Shown: positions 38,269 to 46,402, numbered from the stretch's first letter. The stretch: DNA of 64,000 nucleotides from Bacillus sp. 2B10 (GCA_003946805.1 RPSH01000012.1:31085-95084); one strand, 5' to 3'. The notes: generated from the sequence alone by a model not told the origin. A program made the numbers and translations.

Positions 38269-38307
38269 AAAAAAGGGCGGCTCGGACCTGGTCCGAACCG
38301 CCCTTTT
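38269..38307. terminator. Bidirectional terminator between tatC and the entericidin gene
   Basis: A hairpin with an almost unbroken stem of 17 pairs: AAAAGGGCGG then TCGGACC facing GGTCCGA then CCGCCCTTTT, with a one-base loop and single offset. It has T runs on both strands (four on the plus, six on the minus), so it can stop both tatC transcription and the convergent small lipoprotein gene. Confidence 0.9.
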
Positions 38308-38327
38308 CCTGTTCCGTAAGCGGTGGC

Positions 38328-38462
38328 TTACTTGGTGTCGTTCGCGGCACCCGCAACGGCGTTGCCGGCCGACGATACATCCTTGCCGACGCCTTCGACG
38401 GTGTTGCAGGCGCTGACGGCGAGGGCGCCGGCGATCACGGCCAGGCTCAGGATCTTACGCAT
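38328..38462 (-). CDS. Entericidin A/B family lipoprotein
   Basis: A 44-residue small lipoprotein. MRKILSLAVIAGALAVSAC gives a basic start, a hydrophobic core and a lipobox with Cys19. The mature part, CNTVEGVGKDVSSAGNAVAG, is the entericidin signature. Such proteins are cell-envelope lipoproteins, linked to osmotic and stationary-phase stress. GGAGAAATTT precedes the ATG at 38462. Upstream is a candidate general-stress promoter. Confidence 0.9.
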   Translation of the reverse strand: MRKILSLAVIAGALAVSACNTVEGVGKDVSSAGNAVAGAANDTK

Positions 38463-38505
38463 AAATTTCTCCATCTGACACGGGGCGCACCCGCTCTGCG
38501 CAACA

Positions 38506-38530
38506 AATGTCTGGCGAAACCATTCGTTCC
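38506..38530 (-). promoter_or_regulatory. Candidate EcfG-type general-stress promoter for the entericidin gene
   Basis: On the minus strand GGAAC (38530-38526) is followed, after 16 bases, by CATT (38509-38506). The alphaproteobacterial general-stress sigma factor prefers GGAAC-N16/17-CGTT, so this has one mismatch in the -10. The predicted start is about 36 bases before the ATG, a normal distance. Confidence 0.4.
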
Positions 38531-38553
38531 GGCTGGACAACGGAGCGGGATGC

Positions 38554-38591
38554 AAAAAAGCGACCCGCCGATCTGCATCGACGGGTCGCTT
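38554..38591 (-). terminator. Terminator downstream of the 38765-39436 gene
   Basis: AAGCGACCCG faces CGGGTCGCTT with a 14-base loop. On the minus strand the stem is followed by six T residues, so it should end transcription coming from the gene at 38765-39436. The 300 bases between 38463 and 38764 otherwise hold the stress-promoter candidate and a second long-range inverted pair (GGGTCCGG near 38609 with CCGGACCC near 38652). I see no gene there. Confidence 0.75.
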
Positions 38592-38764
38592 AGTTTGAAA
38601 CCATTTTTGGGTCCGGCGGACACTACCGGGGGGGGAGGGTGTGCATCCGACCGGACCCTTGTGTGGATAGCGAGAGCGGGGGGGCATAAGATCGCTATCC
38701 GAAGGGCATAACGGGACGCGTGATCCTTGGTTCCGGCAAGATGCGTTTTTTTTGAAAATCCGTT

Positions 38765-39436
38765 TCAGACCGGATAGGCACCGCAGCGCTTCACCTGCCA
38801 CAGGCCCTTGCGCCAGCATTTCGGGTTTTCGAACTGGTACAGCCGGACCGGGCGCATGTAGGGAATCTGGCGCGTGAACTGCTGTTCGCCATAGGCGACC
38901 AGCGAGTTGCGCAGCTTGCGCATCCGCAGCTCGGCGAACTCGCCCAGATAACCGCGCGGGACGAACAGCGCCTCCGCGCCGATCTCGTTCGCGGCCTGGC
39001 AGAAACCGAGTTGCGCCGACACGGTCGAGAAGCCCGAATAGACGCGGGTGCCGAACTGGTCGAGCGCGGTCTGGCCGGCCTTCAGCGAGCCCGTGGTGCG
39101 GTCGAAATATTTGTCGAGCGCGGCATAGCTCTGCTTCAGCTCTTCGGCATGGTCGAACAGCATCGCGTTGTAGTTGTTCAACGTCTGCATCGTCGGTTCG
39201 AACTGACATTGCAGCGCGGCGACGTTCAGCGCCGACCGCATGTTCCACAACACCGCGGCACGCAGTTCGGCCGGCGTGGCGCCGGGCAGCGGCTGGGTGA
39301 TGACGCCCGGTTCCTCACCGGTCACCCGAGGACCGTCGAGATTGTACGGCTTGAAGAAAAATTGGGCCGACGCGGGGGTGGCCGCGACGGTCAGGGCGGC
39401 GGCAGCGGCCAGGACCAGGGTACGCACTACGCTCAT
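38765..39436 (-). CDS. Secreted protein of unknown function
   Basis: A 223-residue protein with a clear signal peptide (MSVVRTLVLAAAAALTV, cleavage after ATPASA near residue 24). The mature protein begins QFFFKPYNLDGPRVTG and is largely helical, with three cysteines in its C-terminal half suggesting one periplasmic disulfide. I do not recognise the family. It stands alone between two terminators and is likely periplasmic. Confidence 0.7.
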   Translation of the reverse strand: MSVVRTLVLAAAAALTVAATPASAQFFFKPYNLDGPRVTGEEPGVITQPLPGATPAELRAAVLWNMRSALNVAALQCQFEPTMQTLNNYNAMLFDHAEELKQSYAALDKYFDRTTGSLKAGQTALDQFGTRVYSGFSTVSAQLGFCQAANEIGAEALFVPRGYLGEFAELRMRKLRNSLVAYGEQQFTRQIPYMRPVRLYQFENPKCWRKGLWQVKRCGAYPV

Positions 39437-39586
39437 CTCTTCCTTTCACGGCGCGGAAAGAGCGCCTTGGCAGGCGGCGATGGTTAAGGCGTTTTTCGCA
39501 GCGACCCAAGCCCCAACTTGCGTGGCGGCCACACGATTCGCCGCATGGGGCCGTAACGACCGGACAAAGCCGCGGCGGACAAGGAA

Positions 39587-39618
39587 AAGGGGCCGCCCGG
39601 TCACCCGGACGGCCCCTT
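39587..39618 (-). terminator. Terminator of the methionine-rich lipoprotein gene
   Basis: AAGGGGCCG and CGGCCCCTT pair outside a CCGG/CCGG inner stem with a four-base loop. A run of four T residues follows on the minus strand. It lies 26 bases after the stop of the lipoprotein gene at 39644. Confidence 0.8.
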
Positions 39619-39643
39619 CGCCAGATCAACCGGAACCGGTTGA

Positions 39644-39922
39644 TTACATGGCGTTGGTCATGCCGGCTTCGTTCGACATCATCATGCTGTCGTTCGACAT
39701 CATCATGCTGTCGTTCGACATCATCATCGTGTCGTTGCCCATGGCGCCGTCGACGGCGGTCATGTTGTCCGACATCGTGCCGTCCATCATGTCGGTCGAG
39801 TTCAGGTCGGTGATGGTCGCATCGTTGGCAGCGGTGGTTTCGGTGTTGCCGCCGCAAGCCGACAGCGCCAGCGCCGCGCCGGCGACGATCGAACCGGTCA
39901 GGATCTTCGAGAATGCACGCAT
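39644..39922 (-). CDS. Methionine-rich repeat lipoprotein
   Basis: A 92-residue lipoprotein: signal peptide to LALSAC with the lipid-anchored Cys at 23, then a short Thr/Asn/Asp-rich stretch. A methionine-rich C-terminal half contains three tandem copies of a seven-residue unit (N-D-T/S-M-M-M-S, about residues 63-84), encoded by perfect or near-perfect 21-base repeats. Eighteen of the last 50 or so residues are Met. Methionine-rich tails with acidic residues occur in copper- or silver-handling periplasmic proteins, which suggests metal binding or oxidant scavenging, but no family assignment is possible. Confidence 0.75.
   Translation of the reverse strand: MRAFSKILTGSIVAGAALALSACGGNTETTAANDATITDLNSTDMMDGTMSDNMTAVDGAMGNDTMMMSNDSMMMSNDSMMMSNEAGMTNAM
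39671..39733 (-). repeat. Three tandem 21-base repeats in the lipoprotein gene
   Basis: Units at 39671-39691, 39692-39712 and 39713-39733. The first two are identical, and the third differs at two adjacent bases. A partly matching fourth unit begins at 39734. In-frame 21-base repeats can gain or lose units by slippage, so the number of MMMS units may vary between strains. Confidence 0.9.
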
Positions 39923-40011
39923 GGTAAGCTCCCTAAGCTATGGATAGGCGGCTTTCTTTTTGCCGTTAATACCCAATCCGTGCCGGACATTAGTCGAAGG
40001 GGGAGCCGCCC

Positions 40012-40704
40012 TCAAGCCTCTTTCGCGCAAGGGTACAGCGCGTCCAGAAACGCCGGAAGACCGGCGGCGAGCGCGACATCGAACATCGTCGGGTCGACCG
40101 TTTTCCCGAGCGCCCTGGCGCTGGTCACGGGATATTCGGCGATCCCACACGGAACAATGCCCCCGAAATGTGACAAATCTGGGGCCAGATTGACCGAAAA
40201 ACCGTGCAGCGTCGCCCAGCGGCGCACGCGGACGCCGATCGCGCCGATCTTCGCTTCCGCGCCGCCGTCGGCGGTCCAGATGCCGATCCGGTCGGGCACG
40301 GCATAGGCGTGGATGTCGAAGGTCGCCAGCGCACCGATCACCCATGATTCGACGGCATGGACGAACCGGCGCACGTCGCGCCCGCGCTGCGTCAGGTCGA
40401 GCATGAGATAGCCGATCCGCTGCCCCGGCCCGTGATAGGTATAGCGCCCGCCACGCCCGGCGGCATGTACCGGGAAACGCGGATCGAGCAGTTCGGCGGG
40501 ATCGGCGCTGGTGCCCGCGGTGTAGAGCGGGGGGTGTTCGAGCAGCCACACCATCTCGCCCGCGCGGCCATCGGCGATGGCCGTGGCGCGTGCCTCCATC
40601 GCGGCGAGCGCATGGGGATAGTCGACCGGCGCGGTTTCGGCGCGCCATTCGATCTGCTGGGCGACGGCGATCGGCGGGACGATGGGATCAGGAGGCATTT
40701 TCAT
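40012..40704 (-). CDS. lipB: Octanoyl-[acyl-carrier-protein]:protein N-octanoyltransferase
   Basis: A 230-residue LipB, which moves octanoyl groups from acyl carrier protein to lipoyl domains. [12 protein letters not shown] near 56-67, [20 protein letters not shown] near 83-102, [20 protein letters not shown] at 151-170 with the catalytic Lys152 and IVPCGI near 183-188 with the catalytic Cys186 are all present. An alternative start is the Met at position 3 (40698). Divergent from the membrane protein genes at 40759. Confidence 0.94.
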   Translation of the reverse strand: MKMPPDPIVPPIAVAQQIEWRAETAPVDYPHALAAMEARATAIADGRAGEMVWLLEHPPLYTAGTSADPAELLDPRFPVHAAGRGGRYTYHGPGQRIGYLMLDLTQRGRDVRRFVHAVESWVIGALATFDIHAYAVPDRIGIWTADGGAEAKIGAIGVRVRRWATLHGFSVNLAPDLSHFGGIVPCGIAEYPVTSARALGKTVDPTMFDVALAAGLPAFLDALYPCAKEA

Positions 40705-40758
40705 TCGGGATCAGGATGGGTAGAGCATCCATCGGATAAAAGGGGAGCGCGTGCAACA

Positions 40759-41595
40759 ATGGTCAAGATCGGAACGGTGTGGGATCGGGCGGTGGATTTC
40801 GTCCGCGATCATCTGGGCGAGGTGATGCCCGTCCTGCTCATCACGCAGTTCGCCGCACCCGCGCTGTCGGGCAGCCTCGCCGGGGTGCGCGCGACGTCGA
40901 GCGGCGGCATGGCGGCGGTGTTCGGGCTGGTGTCGCTGGTCACGACCCTGGTGTCGCTATGGGGTGCGCTTTACCTGATCGCCTTTGCCGCGCAGCCCAA
41001 CGGGCGCGAGCAGCGTGCCGTCGCGATGGGCCTCGCCAAGTCGCGGTTCCTGCCGCTGATCGGCGTCAGCATCGTGCTGGTCGCGATCCTCGCGGTGCTG
41101 GCGCTCCCCGGCGTGATCCTCGCGGTCGCCAGCGGGTTCGATTTCCAAAGCGTGATGGCGGGCCTGCCGCCGCAGCCCGAAGAGTTCGCGAAGCTGGGCG
41201 TGTCGGTGCTCTATTTCTTCGTGCTGGCGCTGTTCGTGCTGTGGGCCTCGGCCCGGCTGCTGCTGATCAACGCGGTGGTGGCGATGGAACGGCGCGGCGT
41301 CGGTTCGATCGCGCAGGCGTTCCGCCTGACGCGGGGACTGACGTGGAAGCTGATCGGGCTGCTGCTGCTCTACGCCATCGTCGCGGGGGTCGCGGTGTCG
41401 GCGGCGCAGTTCGTCGTCGGTGGCGTCCTTGGCCTGCTGTCCGACCCGAACAGCAGCTTCTCGCTCGCCATCATCGGCGGGGCGATCGCCGTCGCGGCGG
41501 TCAGCGCCGCGCTGGCGCTGTACCAGTCGGCGGTCGTCGGCAAGCTGTATCGCGAGATCGTCGGGCAACAGGACGACGCGGCCGTCTTCGCATGA
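40759..41595 (+). CDS. Integral membrane protein, unknown (first of a related pair)
   Basis: A 278-residue protein with about six membrane segments. It resembles the glycerophosphodiester phosphodiesterase-type membrane domain/DUF7847 class of six-helix proteins, with the conserved cytoplasmic phrase AFRLTRGLTWKLIG near 194-207. It overlaps the next gene by four bases. The partner has the same topology and the matching phrase AIGLTKGHALQLL, so the two look like ancient duplicates that may form a heteromer. No function is known to me. Confidence 0.65.
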   Translation: MVKIGTVWDRAVDFVRDHLGEVMPVLLITQFAAPALSGSLAGVRATSSGGMAAVFGLVSLVTTLVSLWGALYLIAFAAQPNGREQRAVAMGLAKSRFLPLIGVSIVLVAILAVLALPGVILAVASGFDFQSVMAGLPPQPEEFAKLGVSVLYFFVLALFVLWASARLLLINAVVAMERRGVGSIAQAFRLTRGLTWKLIGLLLLYAIVAGVAVSAAQFVVGGVLGLLSDPNSSFSLAIIGGAIAVAAVSAALALYQSAVVGKLYREIVGQQDDAAVFA

Positions 41596-42326
41596 AGCTG
41601 AATGTCGGTGCCGCAGTACAGGAAGCGTTGGCGATCTGGCGCCGCGACCGGGACGTGATCGTCGCGGTCGCCGGCGTCTTCTTCTTCCTGCCCAATCTGG
41701 CGATGGCGCTGTTCATGCGCACCGACCGTATCGCGGCGCGCGCCGCCGCCCAGGACGATCAGGCGCTGCTGGCGTCGATGCAGGCCTATCTGGTCGACAA
41801 CGTCCACTGGCTGGCGTTGCAGGCGGTGGCGGAGTTGGTCGGCATCGCCGTGCTGCTGGCGTTGATCCTCGATCCGGCACGGCCGACGGTGGGCGAGGCG
41901 CTGCGCACGGCGTTCCGGCGGCTGCCGGTGCTGGTCGGCGCGACATTGCTGGTCAATGCCGCGAAGCTCGGCGGGCTGCTGCTGTTCATCCTGCCGATGC
42001 TGTATGTGATCGGCCGGGTGTTCGTCGTGCTGCCGGTGCTGATGGTGGAACCCGAGCGGCGCTTCGGCGATGCGATGAGCCGGGCGATCGGACTGACCAA
42101 GGGGCATGCTCTGCAACTGCTGTCGCTGTCCGCGCTGATCTATTTCGGGGCGCAGATGGTCGTGCTGCTGCTCAGCGCCACGGCGGGCGCGGTGTCGGCG
42201 GGCGGGACCAATCCGGTGACGATGGCGATCCTCGCCACCGCGGCGTCGGTGGTGGCGGCGGCGATGTCGATCGCCTTCACCCTGACCCGCGCGACGATCT
42301 ATCGCCGGCTGGGCAACAGGGGATAA
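41592..42326 (+). CDS. Integral membrane protein, unknown (second of a related pair)
   Basis: A 244-residue protein with about six hydrophobic segments, starting in an ATGA overlap with its relative. The segment SRAIGLTKGHALQLLSLSAL near 158-177 parallels the AFRLTRG block of the first protein. The 3' end overlaps the end of the convergent acetyltransferase gene by 28 bases, so there is no room for a terminator between them. Confidence 0.65.
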   Translation: MKLNVGAAVQEALAIWRRDRDVIVAVAGVFFFLPNLAMALFMRTDRIAARAAAQDDQALLASMQAYLVDNVHWLALQAVAELVGIAVLLALILDPARPTVGEALRTAFRRLPVLVGATLLVNAAKLGGLLLFILPMLYVIGRVFVVLPVLMVEPERRFGDAMSRAIGLTKGHALQLLSLSALIYFGAQMVVLLLSATAGAVSAGGTNPVTMAILATAASVVAAAMSIAFTLTRATIYRRLGNRG

Positions 42327-42892
42327 TGGCCGCCGCAGTCGTCGGGCAGCACCCCGGCGACGCGCGGATCGGCGAAGGTCTCGATCGTCCGCTGGAAGGG
42401 CACGAAGCCCGAGCGGCGATAGAAGGCGAGCGCGCCGGGATGGTCGAGCGTGCAGGTATGCACCCACACCCGCCGCACGTCCTTGCCCCATGCCAGCGCT
42501 AGCGCGTGCGCCATCAGCCAGCGGCCATGCCCCTGTCCGGCCAGTTCGGGGATCAGCCCGACATAGGACAGTTCGCATTCGCCGGCGGTGCGATCGTCGA
42601 GTTCGAGCATCCCGACCTCGATCCCCGCCCGGTCGACCACCGCCCAGATGCGCACGGTATCGGCATGGACGATCGCGGCGAGGGCGTCGTCGGGCATCAC
42701 CAGTCGCGAGAACCAGAGCCACGGGCCACCGACACGGCGGAACAGCGCGCGATAGCGATCGGGCGTCGGCCGTTCCCAGCGAACCAGCCGCAGCGGCGAG
42801 GCCGGCAGCGGCGCCGGGCGCGGCCGATCGAGCATTTCGAGCGAGGTGACGATCGTCGCCACCTCACCCGGGCGGACCGGGATCAGCCCCAC
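42299..42892 (-). CDS. GNAT family N-acetyltransferase
   Basis: A 197-residue acetyl-CoA-dependent acetyltransferase. The acetyl-CoA loop is ELAGQGHGRWLMAHAL near 116-131 (the Q/R-x-x-G-x-G/A motif), followed by VHTCTLDHPGALAFYRRSGF near 144-163, the usual C-terminal GNAT block. Substrate unknown. It starts four bases after the hemF stop, so the two are probably co-transcribed. The 3' end overlaps the opposite membrane protein gene. Confidence 0.85.
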   Translation of the reverse strand: MGLIPVRPGEVATIVTSLEMLDRPRPAPLPASPLRLVRWERPTPDRYRALFRRVGGPWLWFSRLVMPDDALAAIVHADTVRIWAVVDRAGIEVGMLELDDRTAGECELSYVGLIPELAGQGHGRWLMAHALALAWGKDVRRVWVHTCTLDHPGALAFYRRSGFVPFQRTIETFADPRVAGVLPDDCGGHYPLLPSRR

Positions 42893-42896
42893 CGCG

Positions 42897-43739
42897 TCAG
42901 CTCCACGTCGCCAGCGGCGGCAGGCTCATCAGGATCGCGTCGATATTGCCGCCGGTCTTTAGCCCGAACAGCGTGCCGCGATCGTAGACGAGGTTGAATT
43001 CGGCATAGCGCCCGCGCCATTCGAGCTGGCGGGCGCGGTCGGCATCGTCGAACGGCATCGCCATGCGCCGCCGTACTAGGGCGGGATAGATCGACAGGAA
43101 CGCATCGCCCACGTCGCGGGTGAAGGCGAAGTCGCGGTCGAAGTCGTCGCCGAGATGGTCGTAGAAGATGCCGCCGACGCCGCGATGGACGCCGCGGTGG
43201 GGAATGTAGAAATAGTCGTCGGCCCATTGTTTGAACCGCGGATAGTGCGCCGGGTCGTGCGCGTCGCAGGCCGCCTGCATCGCGGCGTGGAAGTCGGCGG
43301 TGTCGACGTCGTAGGGGATCGGCGGGTTCAGGTCGGCGCCGCCGCCGAACCAGCGCTTCGTCGTCACGAGGAAGCGGGTGTTCATGTGGACGGCGGGGAC
43401 ATGCGGGTTGGCCATGTGCGCGACGAGGCTGATGCCGGTGGCGAAGAAGCGGGGATCGTCCGCCGCGCCGTGGATCGACTTGGCGAACTCGCCCTCGAAC
43501 GTGCCGCCGACGGTCGAGACGTTGACGCCGACCTTTTCGAACACGCGGCCCTTCATGACCCCGCGCACCCCGCCGCCGCCGGGCGCGCCCGACGGATCGG
43601 TCCGGTCCCAAGGGGTGTAGGCGAAGGCGGCATCGGAACCGGCCTCGCGCTCCAGCCCCTCGAACGCGGCGCAGATGCGGTCGCGCAGCGATTCGAACCA
43701 GGTACGGGCGGCGAGCTGCTGGGGGTCGAGCGGTTGCAT
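42897..43739 (-). CDS. hemF: Oxygen-dependent coproporphyrinogen III oxidase
   Basis: A 280-residue HemF, which converts coproporphyrinogen III to protoporphyrinogen IX using oxygen. Signatures: GGGGVRGVMKGRVFEKVGVN near 53-72, HMNTRFLVTTKRWFGGGADL near 117-136, IPHRGVHRGVGGIFYDHL near 178-195 and EFNLVYDRGTLFGLKTGG near 247-264. Start ATG 43739 removes an upstream extension that has no family similarity. A conserved 25-base signal lies about 95 bases upstream. Confidence 0.94.
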   Translation of the reverse strand: MQPLDPQQLAARTWFESLRDRICAAFEGLEREAGSDAAFAYTPWDRTDPSGAPGGGGVRGVMKGRVFEKVGVNVSTVGGTFEGEFAKSIHGAADDPRFFATGISLVAHMANPHVPAVHMNTRFLVTTKRWFGGGADLNPPIPYDVDTADFHAAMQAACDAHDPAHYPRFKQWADDYFYIPHRGVHRGVGGIFYDHLGDDFDRDFAFTRDVGDAFLSIYPALVRRRMAMPFDDADRARQLEWRGRYAEFNLVYDRGTLFGLKTGGNIDAILMSLPPLATWS

Positions 43740-43834
43740 CGGTCGGCTTTGGCGGGTGCGGCGGGGCGGGGCAAGAGGGCGGAATGTCCCATGCCTTCGA
43801 AGCGGTCGCCGGACTTCGCAACGACGCAAATCCG

Positions 43835-43859
43835 CCAAAGGTCACAAAAGTCACACTCG
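43835..43859 (-). promoter_or_regulatory. Conserved 25-base upstream signal, copy 2, before hemF
   Basis: Read on the minus strand: GTGAC-TTTT-GTGAC followed by CTTTGG, differing from copy 1 (25367-25391) by a single T for C. It ends 95 bases before the hemF ATG, as copy 1 ends 100 bases before its gene. Here too the word can be read SVTFVTFG from an upstream ATG at 43881, which is in frame with hemF. Confidence 0.5.
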
Positions 43860-44133
43860 CCACGGTTTGCGCGCAGACCATTTGCCGGAGCGGGACGCGG
43901 TGCGGTTGTCAAAGAGCGTCGGGGAGTGTGGCAGGGCGTGGGCGTGTAGGACAGGGGTTTATGGCGGGTGCCGATGAAGGCGTGGTGGAGGGTGGGTTCG
44001 ACAACGCCTTCGGATGATTCAGGGTCGATCGACATTCGGCCGTTTGGGGTGAGCGATGGACGCTTCCGCTCGAACGATCCGGCCCCTCCCGTCACCCCGG
44101 GGTCAAGCCGGGACCGCTGCGAAAGTCCTGAAA

Positions 44134-44227
44134 CCGTACCCCGGCGAAGGCCGGGGTCCAGTTGGAATGGCTTTTCCGTATCTTACCAACGTTCCCCAAC
44201 TGGGCCCCGGCCTTCGCCGGGGTACGG
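44134..44227. repeat. Palindromic repeat, family A, second copy
   Basis: Arms of 32 bases (44134-44165 and 44196-44227) match at 31 positions when one is inverted; the spacer is 30 bases. The core ACCCCGGCGAAGGCCGGGG is the same as at 5655-5737. Confidence 0.85.
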
Positions 44228-44300
44228 ATTGAGGGCGTTCGGAAAAGTCTTGGTCAAGCGCGGGGTGACGATGTGCGCAAAATATCAATCAGTTCAGCGA

Positions 44301-44313
44301 GAAACCGGTGTCA
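44301..44313 (-). promoter_or_regulatory. Candidate LacI-type operator upstream of kduI (distal)
   Basis: On the minus strand it reads TGACACCGGTTTC, a partly symmetric site centred on ACCGGT. A similar site, TGATACCGGTTACCA, lies immediately upstream of kduI. LacI-family regulators of sugar use commonly recognise palindromes with a central CG. The pair, 250 bases apart, could allow looping. No such regulator gene is in the window. Confidence 0.3.
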
Positions 44314-44550
44314 ACGATAGCCGTTCTCCTGCGGCATCGTGCGTGAGCAACGGCATTTGTTCCGTATGTAAGGAGCAAGGTCCATATGTCGGAATTGCCG
44401 ACAGGTGAATCGTACGGCCTGTTGCCGAACCGGAACGCTGGAAAAACCGCCACCTGACCATCGCAAAAACCGGTCGACGCATCCGGTGGAGGACGGTAGG
44501 ACGGTGGCAGACCCAAAGACGTGCCGGTACGCCGACAGCCCCGATGCTGC

Positions 44551-44565
44551 TGATACCGGTTACCA
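44551..44565 (+). promoter_or_regulatory. Candidate LacI-type operator upstream of kduI (proximal)
   Basis: TGATACCGGTTACCA has the ends TGnTA/TnnCA around a central CG and lies just before the ribosome site AGGAGAG (44568-44574) of kduI, where a bound repressor would block elongation. It partners the site at 44301-44313. Confidence 0.35.
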
Positions 44566-44578
44566 TCAGGAGAGAACG

Positions 44579-45418
44579 ATGTTCGACCGGACCTATTACG
44601 CGACGCACCCCGACATGATGGAATGCGTGTCGAACGAGGAACTGCGCGACCGCTACCTGATCGACGGGCTGTTCCGGACCGGCGAATGCGTGCTGAACTA
44701 CACCCATGCCGAACGCTTCGTGATCGGCGGCGTCGCGGTGGGCGATGCGCCGGTGAAGCTGCCCGCGCAGACCGAGCCGAAGTCGGCCGAGGGGCATCCG
44801 TTCCTTGAACGGCGCGAGATGGCGGTGGTCAATGTCGGTGCGGTCGACGGCACCGTGACGGTCGACGGCGAGACGTTCACGCTCGGCAACAAGGACTGCG
44901 TCTATGTCACGATGGGTGCCAGGGACGTCGAGTTCGGCGGTAACGGCGCGCGCTTCTACATCGCGTCGTGCCCGGCGCATCAGGGCTTCGCGACCCGCAA
45001 GCTGGGCATCGCCGACGCCAACGCGCTGGAGCGCGGCAGCCTGGAAGAATCGAACGAGCGGACGATCTATCAGCTGGTGATCCCCGGCGTGTGCGATTCG
45101 GCGCAGCTGGTGATGGGGCTGACCGTGCTGAAGCCCGGCAGCGTGTGGAACACCATGCCGCCGCACATCCACGAGCGTCGCAGCGAGATCTATTTCTACT
45201 TCGAACTGCCGACCGACAACGACAAGGTGTTCCATTACATGGGCGAGGGCGAAGCGATGCGCCACATCGTCATGAGCAACGAGGAAGCGGTCATCAGCCC
45301 GCCATGGTCGGTGCACATGGGATCGGGCACGCGCGCCTATGCCTTCATCTGGGCGATGGCGGGCGAGAATCAGGACTATACCGACATGAACGTGCTGGAC
45401 ATCTGCCAGCTGGCGTAA
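44579..45418 (+). CDS. kduI: 5-dehydro-4-deoxy-D-glucuronate isomerase
   Basis: A 279-residue cupin-type KduI, which isomerises 5-keto-4-deoxyuronate from pectin or related polyuronides to 3-deoxy-D-glycero-2,5-hexodiulosonate. The zinc ligands are visible: H196 and H198 in [11 protein letters not shown]203, and H246 in [10 protein letters not shown]. Start ATG 44579 with AGGAGAG upstream. It is followed by kduD and kdgK, which catalyse the next two steps. Confidence 0.95.
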   Translation: MFDRTYYATHPDMMECVSNEELRDRYLIDGLFRTGECVLNYTHAERFVIGGVAVGDAPVKLPAQTEPKSAEGHPFLERREMAVVNVGAVDGTVTVDGETFTLGNKDCVYVTMGARDVEFGGNGARFYIASCPAHQGFATRKLGIADANALERGSLEESNERTIYQLVIPGVCDSAQLVMGLTVLKPGSVWNTMPPHIHERRSEIYFYFELPTDNDKVFHYMGEGEAMRHIVMSNEEAVISPPWSVHMGSGTRAYAFIWAMAGENQDYTDMNVLDICQLA

Positions 45419-45470
45419 GGGGCATGGGAGCGGTCCTATGGCTGCGCCATGCCCGATGAATCTGATGGAA

Positions 45471-45589
45471 AACCGTTCGTGCCGAGCAGGGGCTGAGCTT
45501 GTCGAAGACCCGTATCGAAGCACCTGCCCCAAACGGTCCTTCGATACGCCTCTTCGACTTCGCTCAGTGGCTACTCAGGACGAACGGTT
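45471..45589. repeat. Palindromic repeat, family C, between kduI and kduD
   Basis: AACCGTTCGT at the left faces ACGAACGGTT at the right, with the internal words GAGCTTGTCGAAG and CTTCGACTTCGCTCAG. It occupies half of the 231-base gap between kduI and kduD. The rest of the gap shows nothing but the kduD ribosome site (GAGGAG). This is a very widespread intergenic element type. Confidence 0.75.
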
Positions 45590-45649
45590 GTCTTCCACTA
45601 ACTGATTGATACGCGGCGCCCCGCCCAGCCGGGGAACCGAGGAGTTGCC

Positions 45650-46402
45650 ATGAATCCCTTCGATCTTTCGGGCCGGGTCGCGGCCGTCACCGGTGCCAAT
45701 ACCGGCATCGGACAGGCGATCGCGCTGGCGCTGGCCGCCGCCGGGGCGGACGTCGCGCTGATCGGGCGGACGCCCGCGACCGACACCGCCGAACAGGTGC
45801 GCGCGCTGGGCCGGCGGGCGGAGATCGTGTCGGCCGACCTGTCGACGATCGCTCCGGTCGAGGGCGTCGTCGCACAGGTGGTCGATACGCTCGGCGGGCT
45901 GGATATCCTCGTCAACAATGCCGGGATCATCCGCCGCGCCGACAGCCTCGACTTCACCGAGGCGGATTGGGACGCGGTGATCGACACCAACCTGAAATCG
46001 GTGTTCTTCCTGTGTCAGGCCGCCGGGCGGCACATGGTGGCCAAGGGGCGCGGCAAGATCGTCAACATCGCGTCGATGCTGACCTTTCAGGGCGGGGTGC
46101 GCGTGCCGAGCTATACCGCATCGAAATCCGGGATCGGCGGGCTGACCAAGCTGCTGGCGAACGAATGGGCGGCGAAGGGCGTGAACGTCAACGCGATCGC
46201 GCCGGGCTATATCGCCACCAACAATACCGCCGCGTTGCAGGCCGACGAGACGCGCAACCGCCAGATCGTCGAGCGGATTCCGGCCGGGCGCTGGGGCGAT
46301 GCCGGCGATCTGGGCGGGGCGGCGGTGTTCCTCGCCTCGGCGGCGTCGGATTACGTCAACGGCCATGTGCTGGCGGTCGATGGCGGGTGGCTGGCGCGAT
46401 GA
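45650..46402 (+). CDS. kduD: 2-dehydro-3-deoxy-D-gluconate 5-dehydrogenase
   Basis: A 250-residue short-chain dehydrogenase. NAD-binding TGANTGIG at 14-21, LVNNAGI at 87-93, catalytic S142, Y155 and K159 (YTASK). In this neighbourhood the assignment is KduD, reducing the diketo product of KduI to 2-keto-3-deoxygluconate. The overall sequence (for example RGKIVNIASMLTFQGGVRVPSYTASK region) fits that subfamily well. It overlaps kdgK by four bases. Confidence 0.93.
   Translation: MNPFDLSGRVAAVTGANTGIGQAIALALAAAGADVALIGRTPATDTAEQVRALGRRAEIVSADLSTIAPVEGVVAQVVDTLGGLDILVNNAGIIRRADSLDFTEADWDAVIDTNLKSVFFLCQAAGRHMVAKGRGKIVNIASMLTFQGGVRVPSYTASKSGIGGLTKLLANEWAAKGVNVNAIAPGYIATNNTAALQADETRNRQIVERIPAGRWGDAGDLGGAAVFLASAASDYVNGHVLAVDGGWLAR

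Larger units (their letters stand above)
43740..44578. other. Long intergenic region between hemF and kduI
   Basis: 839 bases between divergent genes, without a convincing gene. It holds the second copy of the GTGAC signal (43835-43859), a family A palindrome (44134-44227) with a related fragment just before it (44092-44123), and two ACCGGT-centred candidate operators (44301-44313 and 44551-44565). A sequence of about 240 bases between those operators probably contains the kduI promoter, and is less GC-rich than the genes. Confidence 0.6.

Noticed and set aside
39671..39733. A CRISPR array (three short repeats)
   Set aside because: The repeats are directly adjacent with no spacers, and lie in frame within a lipoprotein gene.
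43740..44578. A tRNA or small RNA gene in the hemF-kduI gap
   Set aside because: No cloverleaf could be drawn, and the strong hairpin there is a copy of a repeat family found elsewhere in the window.
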